DNA of 53,401 nt from Nitrosospira sp. NpAV (GCF_000832065.1 NZ_JXQM01000015.1:1-53401); one strand, 5' to 3'. Counted from the first letter of the stretch, positions 19,843 through 28,844 are shown. A program made the numbers and translations. Notes: generated by a model from the letters alone, not told the origin.

Positions 19843-19944
19843 TTCAGCTCTCCTTTATAAACGTGAACCTTCTGATCCGCAATACTTGACCCCGGTTTTA
19901 TGCGGTTATGATGCGATCCCCTCTGTCTCATGCCGCGAATATCG

Positions 19945-21273
19945 CTAGCGGGGACACTTTTCCCGCATCTTTTCCCGGGTAGGGCTTTCTCCGCTGGCCT
20001 TGAGATTTTTATAATCCGCACCGGTCAATACCCAGAATTTCGCTCGTACCGCTTTATCTGTCTCCTTATATCCAGCCTGCTCAAATTCAGCGCTCCTCTC
20101 GGATTCGCTGAGTATCTGATGAACTTTTGCATCCCTGAACGCCGACAATTCATGAAGGGCATTGATGTACTCATTAGAATATTTATTCACGTTAGCGTTG
20201 AGTTCCTGAATTTGCTGCGAAAAACCCTCCACAAATTGAGAGTTGCCGGATTCGACAGCAAGTCCCAGACCTGCTTCCTTTATTTCCAATCTTTTGATTT
20301 CCTGGCAGAACAATGCATATTTATCATTTGACAAGGTAGCCAAACTGCGTATTGCTTTTTCGTTCTGTACGAAATACCAGATTCCTGCCGCAAATAATAT
20401 CGACAAGCTCAAAGCCCAGATTTTCCAGTTCCTGCCGCGCTCATAGGATTCGATAGCTTTAAGAAAAGCGAGACCCCCTTGAAATCTAGCGGCTGGATTC
20501 TTCTGCATTGCCTTGAGCACAATTTCCGCTAACGCTTTTTTGAGCTTGGGATTGATTGCCCGCGGGTTGGGAGGCGGGACGCCGAGATGCTGTTCCTTGA
20601 GTGCTTCCGAGGACGCTCCCTGAAAGGGGAGACGGCCCGTCAGCATCTCGAACAAGAGAATTCCAGCTGAATAGATATCGGACCTGTGGTCGATCTTATC
20701 CGAATCGATGAATTGTTCAGGACTCATGTATTCTGGTGTGCCAATCACGCGGCCCAGCCTGGCGGCACGTTCATCGCCCGCCTGACGCGCAATACCAAAG
20801 TCGGTGAGAAGCGCCCTGTTAGCGCTATCGACCATTACGTTCGAGGCTTTGATATCCCGGTGCAGGATCGCTTTCTCATGCGCGCAATTGAGTCCGGCCA
20901 AGATACCCTTGAAGATGTGCAGCGCCCGTTTCTCCGGCATCGGCCCACCCGGCGAATCAATCATGTCGGCGAGAGAGCGGCCATCGACATACTGAAGAAC
21001 AAGAAAATACTCTTCGCCTTCTTCGAAATAGTCGGACATCTGAACAATATTGGGATGGGAAAGCTGAGCCTGATGCGCCGCCTCCTCATAAAATTGCTGC
21101 TTGAAGTTGGGATTGTGGGTCAACTCCCGCTTAAGGACCTTTATGGCGTATTTTTTATCTCTGACTAAAGCGTTCTCTGCAAGATACACCCGCCCCATGG
21201 CGCCCTCGCCAAGTTTGGAGACGATGGAATAACTGCCATGAATTATCTTGCCGATCAGATCATCATTTTCCAC
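19945..21273 (-). CDS. Hanks-type Ser/Thr protein kinase, membrane-anchored (kinase 1)
   Basis: A 442-residue protein kinase. The kinase domain (about 10-275) is complete: Gly-loop GEGAMG, Lys45, Glu64 in helix C, catalytic HRDIKASN with Asp140, DFG Asp158 and the GTPEYMSPEQ activation segment. A single membrane segment lies at about 283-302, followed by a coiled-coil-rich extracytoplasmic part of 140 residues. The frame reaches GTG 21297, but GTG 21273 has GGGGG seven bases upstream and is preferred. It follows the S41 protease gene by 79 bases. By analogy with PpkA kinases of secretion loci it may phosphorylate FHA-binding partners encoded upstream; this is inference. Confidence 0.9.
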   Translation of the reverse strand: MENDDLIGKIIHGSYSIVSKLGEGAMGRVYLAENALVRDKKYAIKVLKRELTHNPNFKQQFYEEAAHQAQLSHPNIVQMSDYFEEGEEYFLVLQYVDGRSLADMIDSPGGPMPEKRALHIFKGILAGLNCAHEKAILHRDIKASNVMVDSANRALLTDFGIARQAGDERAARLGRVIGTPEYMSPEQFIDSDKIDHRSDIYSAGILLFEMLTGRLPFQGASSEALKEQHLGVPPPNPRAINPKLKKALAEIVLKAMQKNPAARFQGGLAFLKAIESYERGRNWKIWALSLSILFAAGIWYFVQNEKAIRSLATLSNDKYALFCQEIKRLEIKEAGLGLAVESGNSQFVEGFSQQIQELNANVNKYSNEYINALHELSAFRDAKVHQILSESERSAEFEQAGYKETDKAVRAKFWVLTGADYKNLKASGESPTREKMREKCPR

Positions 21274-21352
21274 GTTCAAACCCCCGTGACATTTCACTCG
21301 TGTGGCTGATCGGGAAAATACATCGAGTGCCCGATCAGCCGGGTGGTTCTGC

Positions 21353-22516
21353 CTAATTGATCAAGGCGGCGATTTTGCTGAAAAAAGCTTCTGTGTCGTG
21401 GGTACTTTTCTCGACCCGATGCATGGGCGCCAGCCCGCTACCTTCAAACTGCGTGCCATGGGGAGTTATCAAATATCCCGTTGTCAGAATCAAGGCGCCG
21501 CCATCCTGCAGTTCTATGATGTCCTGCCGGGTTCCTTTTCCGGCAGTTGTTCTGCCAACCGAGGTGCCGCGCACATTTTCGGTTAAAGCGGCGATAAATA
21601 TCTCCCCGGCGCTGGCGGTAAATTCGTCTTGCCATAGGAAAACCCGTTGGGCTGGACGCTGCTTGGCCATCGTCGCGGTATACAACCGCACCCCGGTGCG
21701 GCTACTTACCGAAATAATGGGCTCCCCCCGCTCGAGAAAGAGCATCGAGGCATCCACTGCCGCGTAAAAATCACCGCCGCCGCAGCCTCGCAGATCGATG
21801 ACAATGGCATCCTTCTCACTCCAGCTCGCAAGCAGATGATGGAGTTCCTGTCTGGTATTAGGCGTGAAGTAGGGTAGCTTGATGATGCGCACGGAGCGAA
21901 ATGTATACTCCGAGACTGCCGGGGCAGGTACGGCTGAGCGAGTAACCGTCACTTGCCTTGTAACCCCCGAAAGATCCGCAAGCTCGGCCACGACCTCGGT
22001 TCCTGCCTGGCCCGCCGCCATGGCGGCTACTGCGGGAAGCGATTTTCCGGGTGTGGGAATCCCGTCAAGCGCCAGCAGCCGTTCGCCCGGCTTGATTCCC
22101 GCCAAAGCGGCGGGTCCGTTCGCAACCGGATAACAGATAATGTCGCCATTGCGCCGTTTCTCTATGTCAAGGCCGATACCTGCATAGCGCGAACTACCAA
22201 TCCCCTTGAATTTAATGTATTCCTCAGGAGTCAAGAAATCGGAATAAGGGTCTTCTTGCGCGAGATAGGCCTTCAGGGACGAGGCAACCAGGTCTTGGGT
22301 GTTTCCGGCGGGTGCGGAAAATATCGCACGCTCCTCAATATGTCGCAGCGCTTCGATGTAGCGATGTATTGCCTGTTCGCTCACCTGCGATGATAACGAT
22401 CCCGGCGGCTTGTCTTCGTCAAACCAGGGCAACGAGAGCCTGAACAGATAGCCGCCGAGAAATGAGGCCGTCATAATAAGTAGAATGATCCCTTTATCGA
22501 CATTGAGCCGCGCCAT
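21353..22516 (-). CDS. S41 family C-terminal processing protease with PDZ domain
   Basis: A 387-residue CtpA/Prc-like serine protease. It has an N-terminal membrane segment (about 9-28) that would place it in the periplasm as anchored or exported, a PDZ domain (about 105-192, with AGIGLDIEK and GIKPGERLLALDG) and the S41 catalytic domain. Ser302 in TASAGE and Lys327 in AGKGT form the expected Ser-Lys dyad. The gene sits 12 bases after a coiled-coil lipoprotein gene, within the kinase block, suggesting a role in cleaving envelope proteins of this module. Its substrate is unknown. Confidence 0.88.
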   Translation of the reverse strand: MARLNVDKGIILLIMTASFLGGYLFRLSLPWFDEDKPPGSLSSQVSEQAIHRYIEALRHIEERAIFSAPAGNTQDLVASSLKAYLAQEDPYSDFLTPEEYIKFKGIGSSRYAGIGLDIEKRRNGDIICYPVANGPAALAGIKPGERLLALDGIPTPGKSLPAVAAMAAGQAGTEVVAELADLSGVTRQVTVTRSAVPAPAVSEYTFRSVRIIKLPYFTPNTRQELHHLLASWSEKDAIVIDLRGCGGGDFYAAVDASMLFLERGEPIISVSSRTGVRLYTATMAKQRPAQRVFLWQDEFTASAGEIFIAALTENVRGTSVGRTTAGKGTRQDIIELQDGGALILTTGYLITPHGTQFEGSGLAPMHRVEKSTHDTEAFFSKIAALIN

Positions 22517-22528
22517 ACCGTCACGGAA

Positions 22529-22972
22529 TCAGGAGTGCAGCAGAATATCCAGGGTTTTCGTAATATCTTTCTTCATCGATTCCAGTTTTTCTTGCTTTTG
22601 CGTCTCTGTCATGTTGCTCTGTTCCACCTTGACCAGTTCCTTCTCGTGCGTTTTCAATTTCACCCGTAATCGATCCTTGCGCTCCCGCTGCTCTTTCGTA
22701 TTCTCTGCCGTACTTGCATTGGCTCGCTGTAGCTGCTCCAGCCGTGACTTCAGGTCATCCAGCGATACCTGCTTGGTCGCAAGATCCTTCTTCAATTGGA
22801 TACTTTCTTCGCGCAAGCGGGTTTGCTGCGCTTCTTCTTTTTTTAACTCATTCTCCTTATCGGCTACCAGGACTTCATGCTTTTCCACGTCTTGCTTTAA
22901 GGCCATGACCGTACAGGCACAAAGACTGGGCATAAAAAAAGCGATAAATGCTAGGGATCTGGATGTTGTCAC
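22529..22972 (-). CDS. Hypothetical coiled-coil lipoprotein-like protein
   Basis: A 147-residue protein with a short N-terminal signal segment ending in SLCAC, a possible though imperfect lipobox, followed by a long continuous coiled coil (about 25-135) rich in Lys, Glu and Gln. The longer frame to 23044 lacks a site, while GTG 22972 has AGGAG seven bases upstream and begins the hydrophobic signal. It is 12 bases before the S41 protease and follows another coiled-coil lipoprotein, so both may form an envelope complex or be protease substrates. No family recognised. Confidence 0.65.
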   Translation of the reverse strand: MTTSRSLAFIAFFMPSLCACTVMALKQDVEKHEVLVADKENELKKEEAQQTRLREESIQLKKDLATKQVSLDDLKSRLEQLQRANASTAENTKEQRERKDRLRVKLKTHEKELVKVEQSNMTETQKQEKLESMKKDITKTLDILLHS

Positions 22973-23094
22973 GGGGTGGCTCCTAATTTTTGGCTTGAAC
23001 CCGGATAATCCGCCGGGCGGATCTCCAGACCTATCCGAGTGCACGGTGAGCTCACGGCTGTTATCTCGCGTCCTGATGGTTGGGTTGAACGGAT

Positions 23095-23748
23095 CTATAT
23101 CCTTTGGCGCTGGGAAGCGAGCGCACTGGTCTGCCTTTGTGTTTCCTCCAGCAAACGTTGCTGTTTCTTTATCTCCGCATCGAGTTCGGCATGCGCGGCG
23201 CTGTCCGCGCCTGTCTTACGCTTCTGCTCGGCCTGGAAACGTTTCATGTCCTCCAATGCGCTTTTCTCAAGCGCAACCTGGTCGTTGGCCAACTTTTCTT
23301 CATTGAGCAGGGCTTCCCTTTCTTTTGCCAGTTTCTGCTGAGAAATGGTGCCTTGCTCTATCTGCGCAACGACCGTATCGGTATGCTTCGAGACCTGCGT
23401 GACCCGTTTGTTGAGTTCTTCATTGGATTTTTTTGAATCTTCATTGAGCCCGCGTACATATTTCAGCCGTGCGTCCAGATCATCTTCTTTGCCGGCCAGT
23501 TCCTGACGGCGTTTCTCGTATTTCTCGGCATAGGTATAACACGCTCCGGCCCCAAGCAATCCACCTCCCGCCGCAGCTCCCGCACATGTCGCCGCATTAC
23601 CCCCCGCTGCTAAGCATATTGCGGCGGCAAGTCCCGCGCCGACAGCTCCGCATTCGAGGGCGGCCATTCCCGAACCTCCGCGGGTTCCTCCCACCGTGCT
23701 GCAGCCCGTTATCATAGTTAAAAGTAGCAACGCAGCGATAATCTTCAT
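23095..23748 (-). CDS. Hypothetical glycine-zipper coiled-coil lipoprotein
   Basis: A 217-residue predicted lipoprotein. The signal peptide ends in a good lipobox, ITGC at residues 13-16. The next 60 residues form a Gly/Ala-rich glycine-zipper-like segment (AALECGAVGAGLAAAICLAAGG and GGGLLGAGA) able to insert in or pack on a membrane. The rest (about 75-215) is a long coiled coil. It starts at ATG 23748 with GGAG upstream. It follows kinase 2 by 132 bases and precedes a second coiled-coil protein and the S41 protease. Confidence 0.7.
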   Translation of the reverse strand: MKIIAALLLLTMITGCSTVGGTRGGSGMAALECGAVGAGLAAAICLAAGGNAATCAGAAAGGGLLGAGACYTYAEKYEKRRQELAGKEDDLDARLKYVRGLNEDSKKSNEELNKRVTQVSKHTDTVVAQIEQGTISQQKLAKEREALLNEEKLANDQVALEKSALEDMKRFQAEQKRKTGADSAAHAELDAEIKKQQRLLEETQRQTSALASQRQRI

Positions 23749-23880
23749 GGTGACTCCTCCATTAATAGCTGTCGCATCAAGACCGCCTTTCGCTCACAAA
23801 GAAAAATTGCCCGTTTCTTCGGTTTCTCATGGCAGAATTTTTACTGGGAAGTTTCCCTCATTTTTCTTATCTATTTCGGA

Positions 23881-24867
23881 TTAAATTGATACGACATAAC
23901 CAATAGCTCCCACGGCGGCAGCCAGGAGGGCAATCATCGCAGCAAATCTCAAGGGTGAGCGGGTGGACACACCCTCCGCAGGCGCCCGTGAGTGTTGCGG
24001 AATTGCCGCAAGCAACAGTCGTGAAAATTCAGCACAACCCTGCGGCCGTTGACCGGGATCTTTACTCAACGCTGACATGATCAGGTTGCTAATGCCCAAT
24101 GGAATGGACGGCTGGCGGCGGTGCGGAGGTACCGGTATCTCTTTAACATGAGCGGCTCGAAGCGCAAGCTCACCTGTTGTCCCGTTTTCTTGTTCGGGGA
24201 CAGTAAATGGCGGCTGTCCGGTCAGCATTGCATATAATACGCAACCTCCGCTGTAGACATCGGTTCTGTGATCGATATTCTCCGGCGTCCGAATTTGTTC
24301 GGGGCTCATGTATTCCGGGGTACCCACGCGCCCGCCGGCACGTGTACGCCTTGCCTCACCCACCGCCAAAGCAATTCCAAAGTCGAGCAGATAGGCATGC
24401 TGCTGCGCATCCAATAAAATATTGGAGGGTTTGACATCCCGATGCAATATGCCATTGCGGTGCGCATAATCAAGAGCGGACAGGACATCGGTAAATATAC
24501 GCACGACAACATCCAAAGGCAGAATGTGATTTGGGGTACGTTCAAGCAGTGCCGCAAGGGATTCCCCTTCGATGAGGTTCATCACCATGCATTGCTGATC
24601 ATTGACGGAAAAGGTATCGATCAGTCGGACGATGTTAGGATGATTCAAGCGTGCATGACGCCGGAGTTCGTCCTCGAAGCGCGCGCTGATGCCGGGATCT
24701 GCAAGCAGACTCTCAGCAACAACTTTTATCGCGACATGCTGGCGGGTTTCTGGATCCCATGCCTTCCAAACGACGGCCATTCCCCCCTTGCCGAGAATAT
24801 GCTCGAGCTGATACTTTCCACAGGCCTGTCCCGCGGAAAAATCGGTTCTTATCGTTCTTGCCATCAT
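23881..24867 (-). CDS. Hanks-type Ser/Thr protein kinase with C-terminal membrane anchor (kinase 2)
   Basis: A 328-residue protein kinase. The domain (about 17-285) shows the loop LGKGGMAVV, Lys48, catalytic HRDVKPSN with Asp144, DFG at 162-164 and GTPEYMSPEQ, so it should be active. A single hydrophobic segment (about 307-326) ends the protein, giving a tail anchor with almost no outer part, unlike kinase 1. The frame runs up to 24927, but the double ATG at 24867/24864 has GAGG upstream and is chosen. It follows the FHA gene by 93 bases. The FHA and PP2C neighbours are the classic partners of such kinases. Confidence 0.9.
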   Translation of the reverse strand: MMARTIRTDFSAGQACGKYQLEHILGKGGMAVVWKAWDPETRQHVAIKVVAESLLADPGISARFEDELRRHARLNHPNIVRLIDTFSVNDQQCMVMNLIEGESLAALLERTPNHILPLDVVVRIFTDVLSALDYAHRNGILHRDVKPSNILLDAQQHAYLLDFGIALAVGEARRTRAGGRVGTPEYMSPEQIRTPENIDHRTDVYSGGCVLYAMLTGQPPFTVPEQENGTTGELALRAAHVKEIPVPPHRRQPSIPLGISNLIMSALSKDPGQRPQGCAEFSRLLLAAIPQHSRAPAEGVSTRSPLRFAAMIALLAAAVGAIGYVVSI

Positions 24868-24960
24868 ACGACTCAACCTCACCCGCTCCCCAATTATGAG
24901 TATGTCGTACAAACAGATTTGACGCACCGGACTGCCAAAACACCCTTATCCGGAATTGCG

Positions 24961-25674
24961 TCAGATTGCAGTTTCACCCGAAGAACGGGGCCTCGGATCA
25001 CCGCGCTCAAAATCTTCCGCGGGTCTGTAACCTTCGGGAGCCCGCTCACTGGTTATTTTTCGAAACTCGAATAGGGATCTTCCGGTTTTGATGATCGCGC
25101 CGTCGGTCAGATCGGCGCCATCCCGTTCAACATATTTCTCGTTGAGAAAAGTGCCATTGGTACTGAGCAAATCATGCAGCTCATCCCGCCCTGCACGGCA
25201 GAGAATCACAGCATGCTCGCCAGACATAATCGGGTCCGTAGTGATCTGCACGTCGCATGATGGGCCGGACCCGATGACATTCCGTCCCTCATAAAGCACG
25301 AACAGTTCGCCCTCGTACCTCCACGAAAACGTCACCACAACCCCGGTGATTCTGCGGTTATGGGGTGCTGATCTGCTTCTGCGCGGCTCCTCGGCGGATT
25401 TTTCGAAAAGTGTGCTGCCGCGTCCTTCTTCTTGCCTCTCGGTTCCCGGGTCTATCTTCGTGGTGGATCGTTCCATTTCTGTACTCCTTCGCGTGGCTTT
25501 ACTTGATTCGACATTCTCGGTATCGGGTATGCGCGCCGTCCTTTGCGTCGCACGTTTTTCTGCGTCACAATAAGCGCAAGTTTCCCAGTTCGGATCCATT
25601 GCGTGGCCCTTCTCGCAAACACGGGTTGAATTACCCGTTTTATCACTTCCAGTAAGCCTGTCCCACAAGCTCAT
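24961..25674 (-). CDS. Zinc-ribbon FHA-domain protein
   Basis: A 237-residue cytosolic protein. The N-terminus has a small zinc-ribbon-like motif (Cys20, Cys33, Cys36, with His24 nearby). A disordered Ser/Thr/Arg-rich linker (about 40-105) follows, and then an FHA domain (about 120-205) with the conserved Gly-Ser, SGEHA and STNGTFLN motifs that bind phosphothreonine. Thr residues in the linker are likely targets of the neighbouring kinases. It starts at ATG 25674 with GAGAGG upstream, between the PP2C and kinase 2 genes. Its role may match Fha/TagH or GarA-like scaffolds, by inference. Confidence 0.85.
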   Translation of the reverse strand: MSLWDRLTGSDKTGNSTRVCEKGHAMDPNWETCAYCDAEKRATQRTARIPDTENVESSKATRRSTEMERSTTKIDPGTERQEEGRGSTLFEKSAEEPRRSRSAPHNRRITGVVVTFSWRYEGELFVLYEGRNVIGSGPSCDVQITTDPIMSGEHAVILCRAGRDELHDLLSTNGTFLNEKYVERDGADLTDGAIIKTGRSLFEFRKITSERAPEGYRPAEDFERGDPRPRSSGETAI

Positions 25675-25742
25675 GGTATGCCTCTCTTTTGATTTGACTT
25701 GAAGCTCATCTATATTCTCCTTCTGTGTTGATTGGCGTGAAT

Positions 25743-26591
25743 TCAGCTATTTGAAATACCTGGCCGTGCGGTCGCCGCTGAAAGGAGCACAATTCCCGGG
25801 ACGACAATCCCCAAGCGCCCCATAATCCTGGATATCCCACCTTTATCGCCGCCCCCGCACACGATCAACTGTATGGTAATGTTATCCTCGCCTCCTTTCT
25901 CCAAAGCGAGGCTGACAAGTTGACCCGCCAATTCCTGGGGCGCACCCTGATTGCTGAGAACGGCAGCTATTTCAGTATCAGAAACATACCCGTGGAGTCC
26001 ATCCGAGCACAGAAGAACCTGATCTCCCTCCCGTAGCGGAATCCAGGATGAAATGTCGACTTTTATTGTGGGTGAAGTGCCAATCGCGCGCTCCAGAACA
26101 CTTGCCTCAGGATGGACCATGGCCTCAGCGGGCGTCAGAATGCCGGCATCGATCATTCGTTGCACACGGCTATGGTCCTTGGTCAGCCGCTCGAGTTTAT
26201 TCTCACGGGTAAATAAATATGCCCGGCTATCGCCCACATGGGCAACCATAACCTGACATTGAGCCACAAGCAGCACGACAGCAGTGGCGCCCATGCCCTC
26301 CGTGCCGGCATTTCCCGCATGCCCGCGTTCATAAACAACCGCATTTGCCTCTTCGAATGCACCTTTAATGGCATCGGGGCCGATCGAGATGGAGTCGAGA
26401 CTGGACAAACTCTGGTTGAGCGTCTCAACGGTCAACCCAGCTGCAAGTGCGCCACCCCGATGACCTCCCATCCCGTCGGACACGATATATATGTCTCCAA
26501 AGGGCGCTTGCACATAACTCATCCTGTCCTGGTTTTCATTCCGGACGTAGCCTGTTTCGGAGCGCGCGCCCACAGACCATCTTTTTGACAT
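25743..26591 (-). CDS. PP2C-type Ser/Thr protein phosphatase
   Basis: A 282-residue metal-dependent phosphatase, expected to reverse phosphorylation by the two kinases encoded nearby. The PP2C motifs are all present: ARSETGYVRNENQD, YIVSDGMGGH, GMGATAVVLL, VGDSRAYL, LLCSDGLHG and GGEDNITIQLI, including the metal-binding Asp residues. The last 30 residues are moderately hydrophobic and may contact the membrane. The frame could start at GTG 26618 or ATG 26609; ATG 26591 with GAGGAG close upstream and the usual family N-terminus is preferred, though the spacing is short. Confidence 0.9.
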   Translation of the reverse strand: MSKRWSVGARSETGYVRNENQDRMSYVQAPFGDIYIVSDGMGGHRGGALAAGLTVETLNQSLSSLDSISIGPDAIKGAFEEANAVVYERGHAGNAGTEGMGATAVVLLVAQCQVMVAHVGDSRAYLFTRENKLERLTKDHSRVQRMIDAGILTPAEAMVHPEASVLERAIGTSPTIKVDISSWIPLREGDQVLLCSDGLHGYVSDTEIAAVLSNQGAPQELAGQLVSLALEKGGEDNITIQLIVCGGGDKGGISRIMGRLGIVVPGIVLLSAATARPGISNS

Positions 26592-26639
26592 CACTCCTCG
26601 CCCCACCATTTTCGGCACCGCTGATCTCTTAATAGAAAA

Positions 26640-28229
26640 TTAAGGCACGAATGGCTCCCCATCCGGCATCTGAGCAGAATGGCCTTGAGACGCAGTAGCC
26701 GCCACCAGCTGTAAAGTCGTTTTTCCTATCCGAATCTCGTCGCCCAGATTCAACACCATGGCTGCCTCATGCAACCGCGAATCATTGAGGAAAGTCCCAT
26801 TCCGGGAAGCGCTGTCGTTCAGATAAAGGCCGCCAGATTCATATTTTATAGAGGCATGTTTTTGCGATACATAATCATCGCTCAACTGTAGTTCGTTGGA
26901 ATTGCTGGCGCCAATTCGATAAATGGTCTCATCGATAGGATACTGATGTCCCCGGGCGGCCCCGCTCAGGCAAAGCAGAAACGCCGCAGGATGCCCCTTG
27001 GCCGGTTCGGGGAATGAATAACCCACGCTGGTCTGCGCCCGTTTCGGCACTACGGACTCGGATTGGGTACGAGGCAGCGGCGACGGCGGGACAGGTGGGG
27101 ATAAGGGCGGCGGAGATGGTTTCGCCGGCTTTCTACTCAGTAGATATGCGCCCGCAAGCGCTGCTATGGCGACCAGTACTCCTATCAAAACCCTGGGATC
27201 GACGTTGTCCTCGGAGGCCTTGCCTGACGGAGCGGCAACACGGGGCGCGGAAAGTCCATACTCGATTGTTTGTAAAATAGGTGCCTTCCCTGTGGGCGTA
27301 AATTGCAGCTGCGCTGAATTTACCTTGCGTCCGTCTCCCGATATATCGTAGCGGAACGACACGTCAAACATGCGAGGCGGAGGTAAATTGAATAATTTAA
27401 AGAGTTCGCGGGAAAGCTCCTGCGCGTTCCTGGCGAGAACAAAGTGTCCACCCGTATTTTTCGTTAAACGCGCGAGCAATTCGGAATCTTTATCCGCGAC
27501 TTTGCCGAACCCAATCGCATCAATGGAAATATTCTGCGCATTGGCCTTGCTTGTGACTACCTGGTCAGTGATGCTGCTCCCGTCATCCTTGCCATCGGTA
27601 ATAACGATCAGGCGCTTCAAGCCTTTTTCATCTCGGCTGCGCAACTCGGAGAGTCCCAGTTCGATGGCTTCGTACAGCTTCGTTTTGCTATCCCGTGAAG
27701 ATCTGACACCGATTTCGCTCACGCCTCTTGCCACCTGCGCGGTATCCTTGGAAAAGGTATGGAGCTTCCTTACCTCGGTGTCAAACGCCCATAGAGCCAG
27801 GTTTAATTTCGACTCCGATTTGGCTAAAGCGCCCCTCAGTGCCTCCTGGATTTGCTTGATGCCAGCAGCTCCCATGGAACCGCTTTGGTCGACACAAAGA
27901 ATCATCGATGTCTCGAGCGCCACGGAAGGAGCGGGTTTAACCTCGCTAGCCTGGATCGCCGGCTTGTCATCGAAACGGAGTTCAAAAGCCGGCGCGCTTG
28001 GAGTCGTTCCGGTAAAAATGCCGGTAGTCGCAATAACGGTACCCGCAGGATCCTCCTTGACCGAGAAAACCTGGAACTCACTGGCATGAACGGCACCCCC
28101 CATGGAAAGGAAGATGGCCGCCATCGCCAGGCCAAGCAAACCCGCACTTAGCGAATTCGATGTATGATATTTACATACCCGGTCATCAATGGCCGATGAA
28201 TGGAATTTGGTTTCTGATAATGGATTCAT
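26640..28229 (-). CDS. Membrane VWA-FHA protein
   Basis: A 529-residue protein. A hydrophobic N-terminal segment (about 27-49) acts as signal or anchor, followed by a von Willebrand factor A domain (about 107-285) with intact metal-site motif DQSGSM at 114-119 and the ITDGKDD strand. A second membrane segment (about 346-364), a Pro-rich linker and a C-terminal FHA domain (about 436-510, with SQKHAS and SRNGTFLN) complete it. The order predicts an outer VWA part joined through the membrane to a cytosolic phosphothreonine reader. ATG 28229 has AGGGG six bases upstream and is preferred to ATG 28244. It is the first gene of the minus-strand signalling block. Confidence 0.85.
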   Translation of the reverse strand: MNPLSETKFHSSAIDDRVCKYHTSNSLSAGLLGLAMAAIFLSMGGAVHASEFQVFSVKEDPAGTVIATTGIFTGTTPSAPAFELRFDDKPAIQASEVKPAPSVALETSMILCVDQSGSMGAAGIKQIQEALRGALAKSESKLNLALWAFDTEVRKLHTFSKDTAQVARGVSEIGVRSSRDSKTKLYEAIELGLSELRSRDEKGLKRLIVITDGKDDGSSITDQVVTSKANAQNISIDAIGFGKVADKDSELLARLTKNTGGHFVLARNAQELSRELFKLFNLPPPRMFDVSFRYDISGDGRKVNSAQLQFTPTGKAPILQTIEYGLSAPRVAAPSGKASEDNVDPRVLIGVLVAIAALAGAYLLSRKPAKPSPPPLSPPVPPSPLPRTQSESVVPKRAQTSVGYSFPEPAKGHPAAFLLCLSGAARGHQYPIDETIYRIGASNSNELQLSDDYVSQKHASIKYESGGLYLNDSASRNGTFLNDSRLHEAAMVLNLGDEIRIGKTTLQLVAATASQGHSAQMPDGEPFVP

Positions 28230-28305
28230 CTGTTCCCCTTGCATACCAGCCTCTATGTTTATAGCACATGCCTACGAATTGGCTTTATGTCATCACTAGA
28301 GACTA

Positions 28306-28323
28306 GAGCAAGTTCCATGCCGA
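28306..28323 (-). promoter_or_regulatory. Putative sigma-54 promoter for the signalling block
   Basis: Reading the minus strand, CGGCATGGAACTTGCT matches the sigma-54 consensus TGGCACG-N4-TTGCW, with GG and GC exactly ten bases apart. It differs at two positions. It lies about 80 bases before the VWA-FHA start, and the predicted transcript start is near 28296. An IHF-like match with one mismatch (28363-28375) and an inverted repeat (28427-28446) lie upstream at plausible distances. Confidence 0.6.
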
Positions 28324-28782
28324 CGCATTACAAGATAATAAAACGTCATTGAATCAGTCACTAATCAAGATTTACGCCTGTACCGACGAAGTACGCTCTT
28401 TAGCCGGATAGCGCCTACCTGATGCGATGATTGTTTATTTAATCATTGTGATCATGATGTTATATCTCACTGACTAAGAATACCCCGAGTGGGTCAAAGT
28501 CAACCCATTACCGCGTTCCACTATCTACCCCTGATCACCCTCAGATTCGCAAATCTCCCCATACGCCCACATAAAGTCCGCGTAGAAACGCATTGCCGAC
28601 AAAATGCAGATGTTCCCATGGCGGGGCGACGTAAATCGCAGGCCGGTCTACGCTACCGGCGGAGATACATGCCACCCGGACCACTTCAGAGGCTCTTAGG
28701 TCCGACCCACCCTGGGTTAGAAATCACCCATCAACCATAACATGATGATTCCAGATATTTAAATAGGTAATCCCTGGCAAGG

Positions 28783-28799
28783 GATCGTCGCAGACGATC
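28783..28799. promoter_or_regulatory. Candidate activator-binding palindrome upstream of eCIS promoter
   Basis: A perfect inverted repeat, GATCGTC-GCA-GACGATC, centred about 123 bases before the predicted sigma-54 transcript start. Enhancer-binding proteins of the NtrC type usually bind such dyads 80-150 bases upstream. The activator itself is not encoded in the window, so the role is inferred from position and symmetry. A second dyad (28770-28785) partly overlaps it. Confidence 0.5.
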
Positions 28800-28844
28800 A
28801 TATTTCTGAGTAAGAGGATGACCCATATTGCCGCTGCTCATCTA

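Noticed and set aside
28489-28740. 83-codon plus-strand ORF in the divergent regulatory region
   Set aside because: Basic, low-information peptide with no ribosome-binding site or recognised family, placed between regulatory elements.
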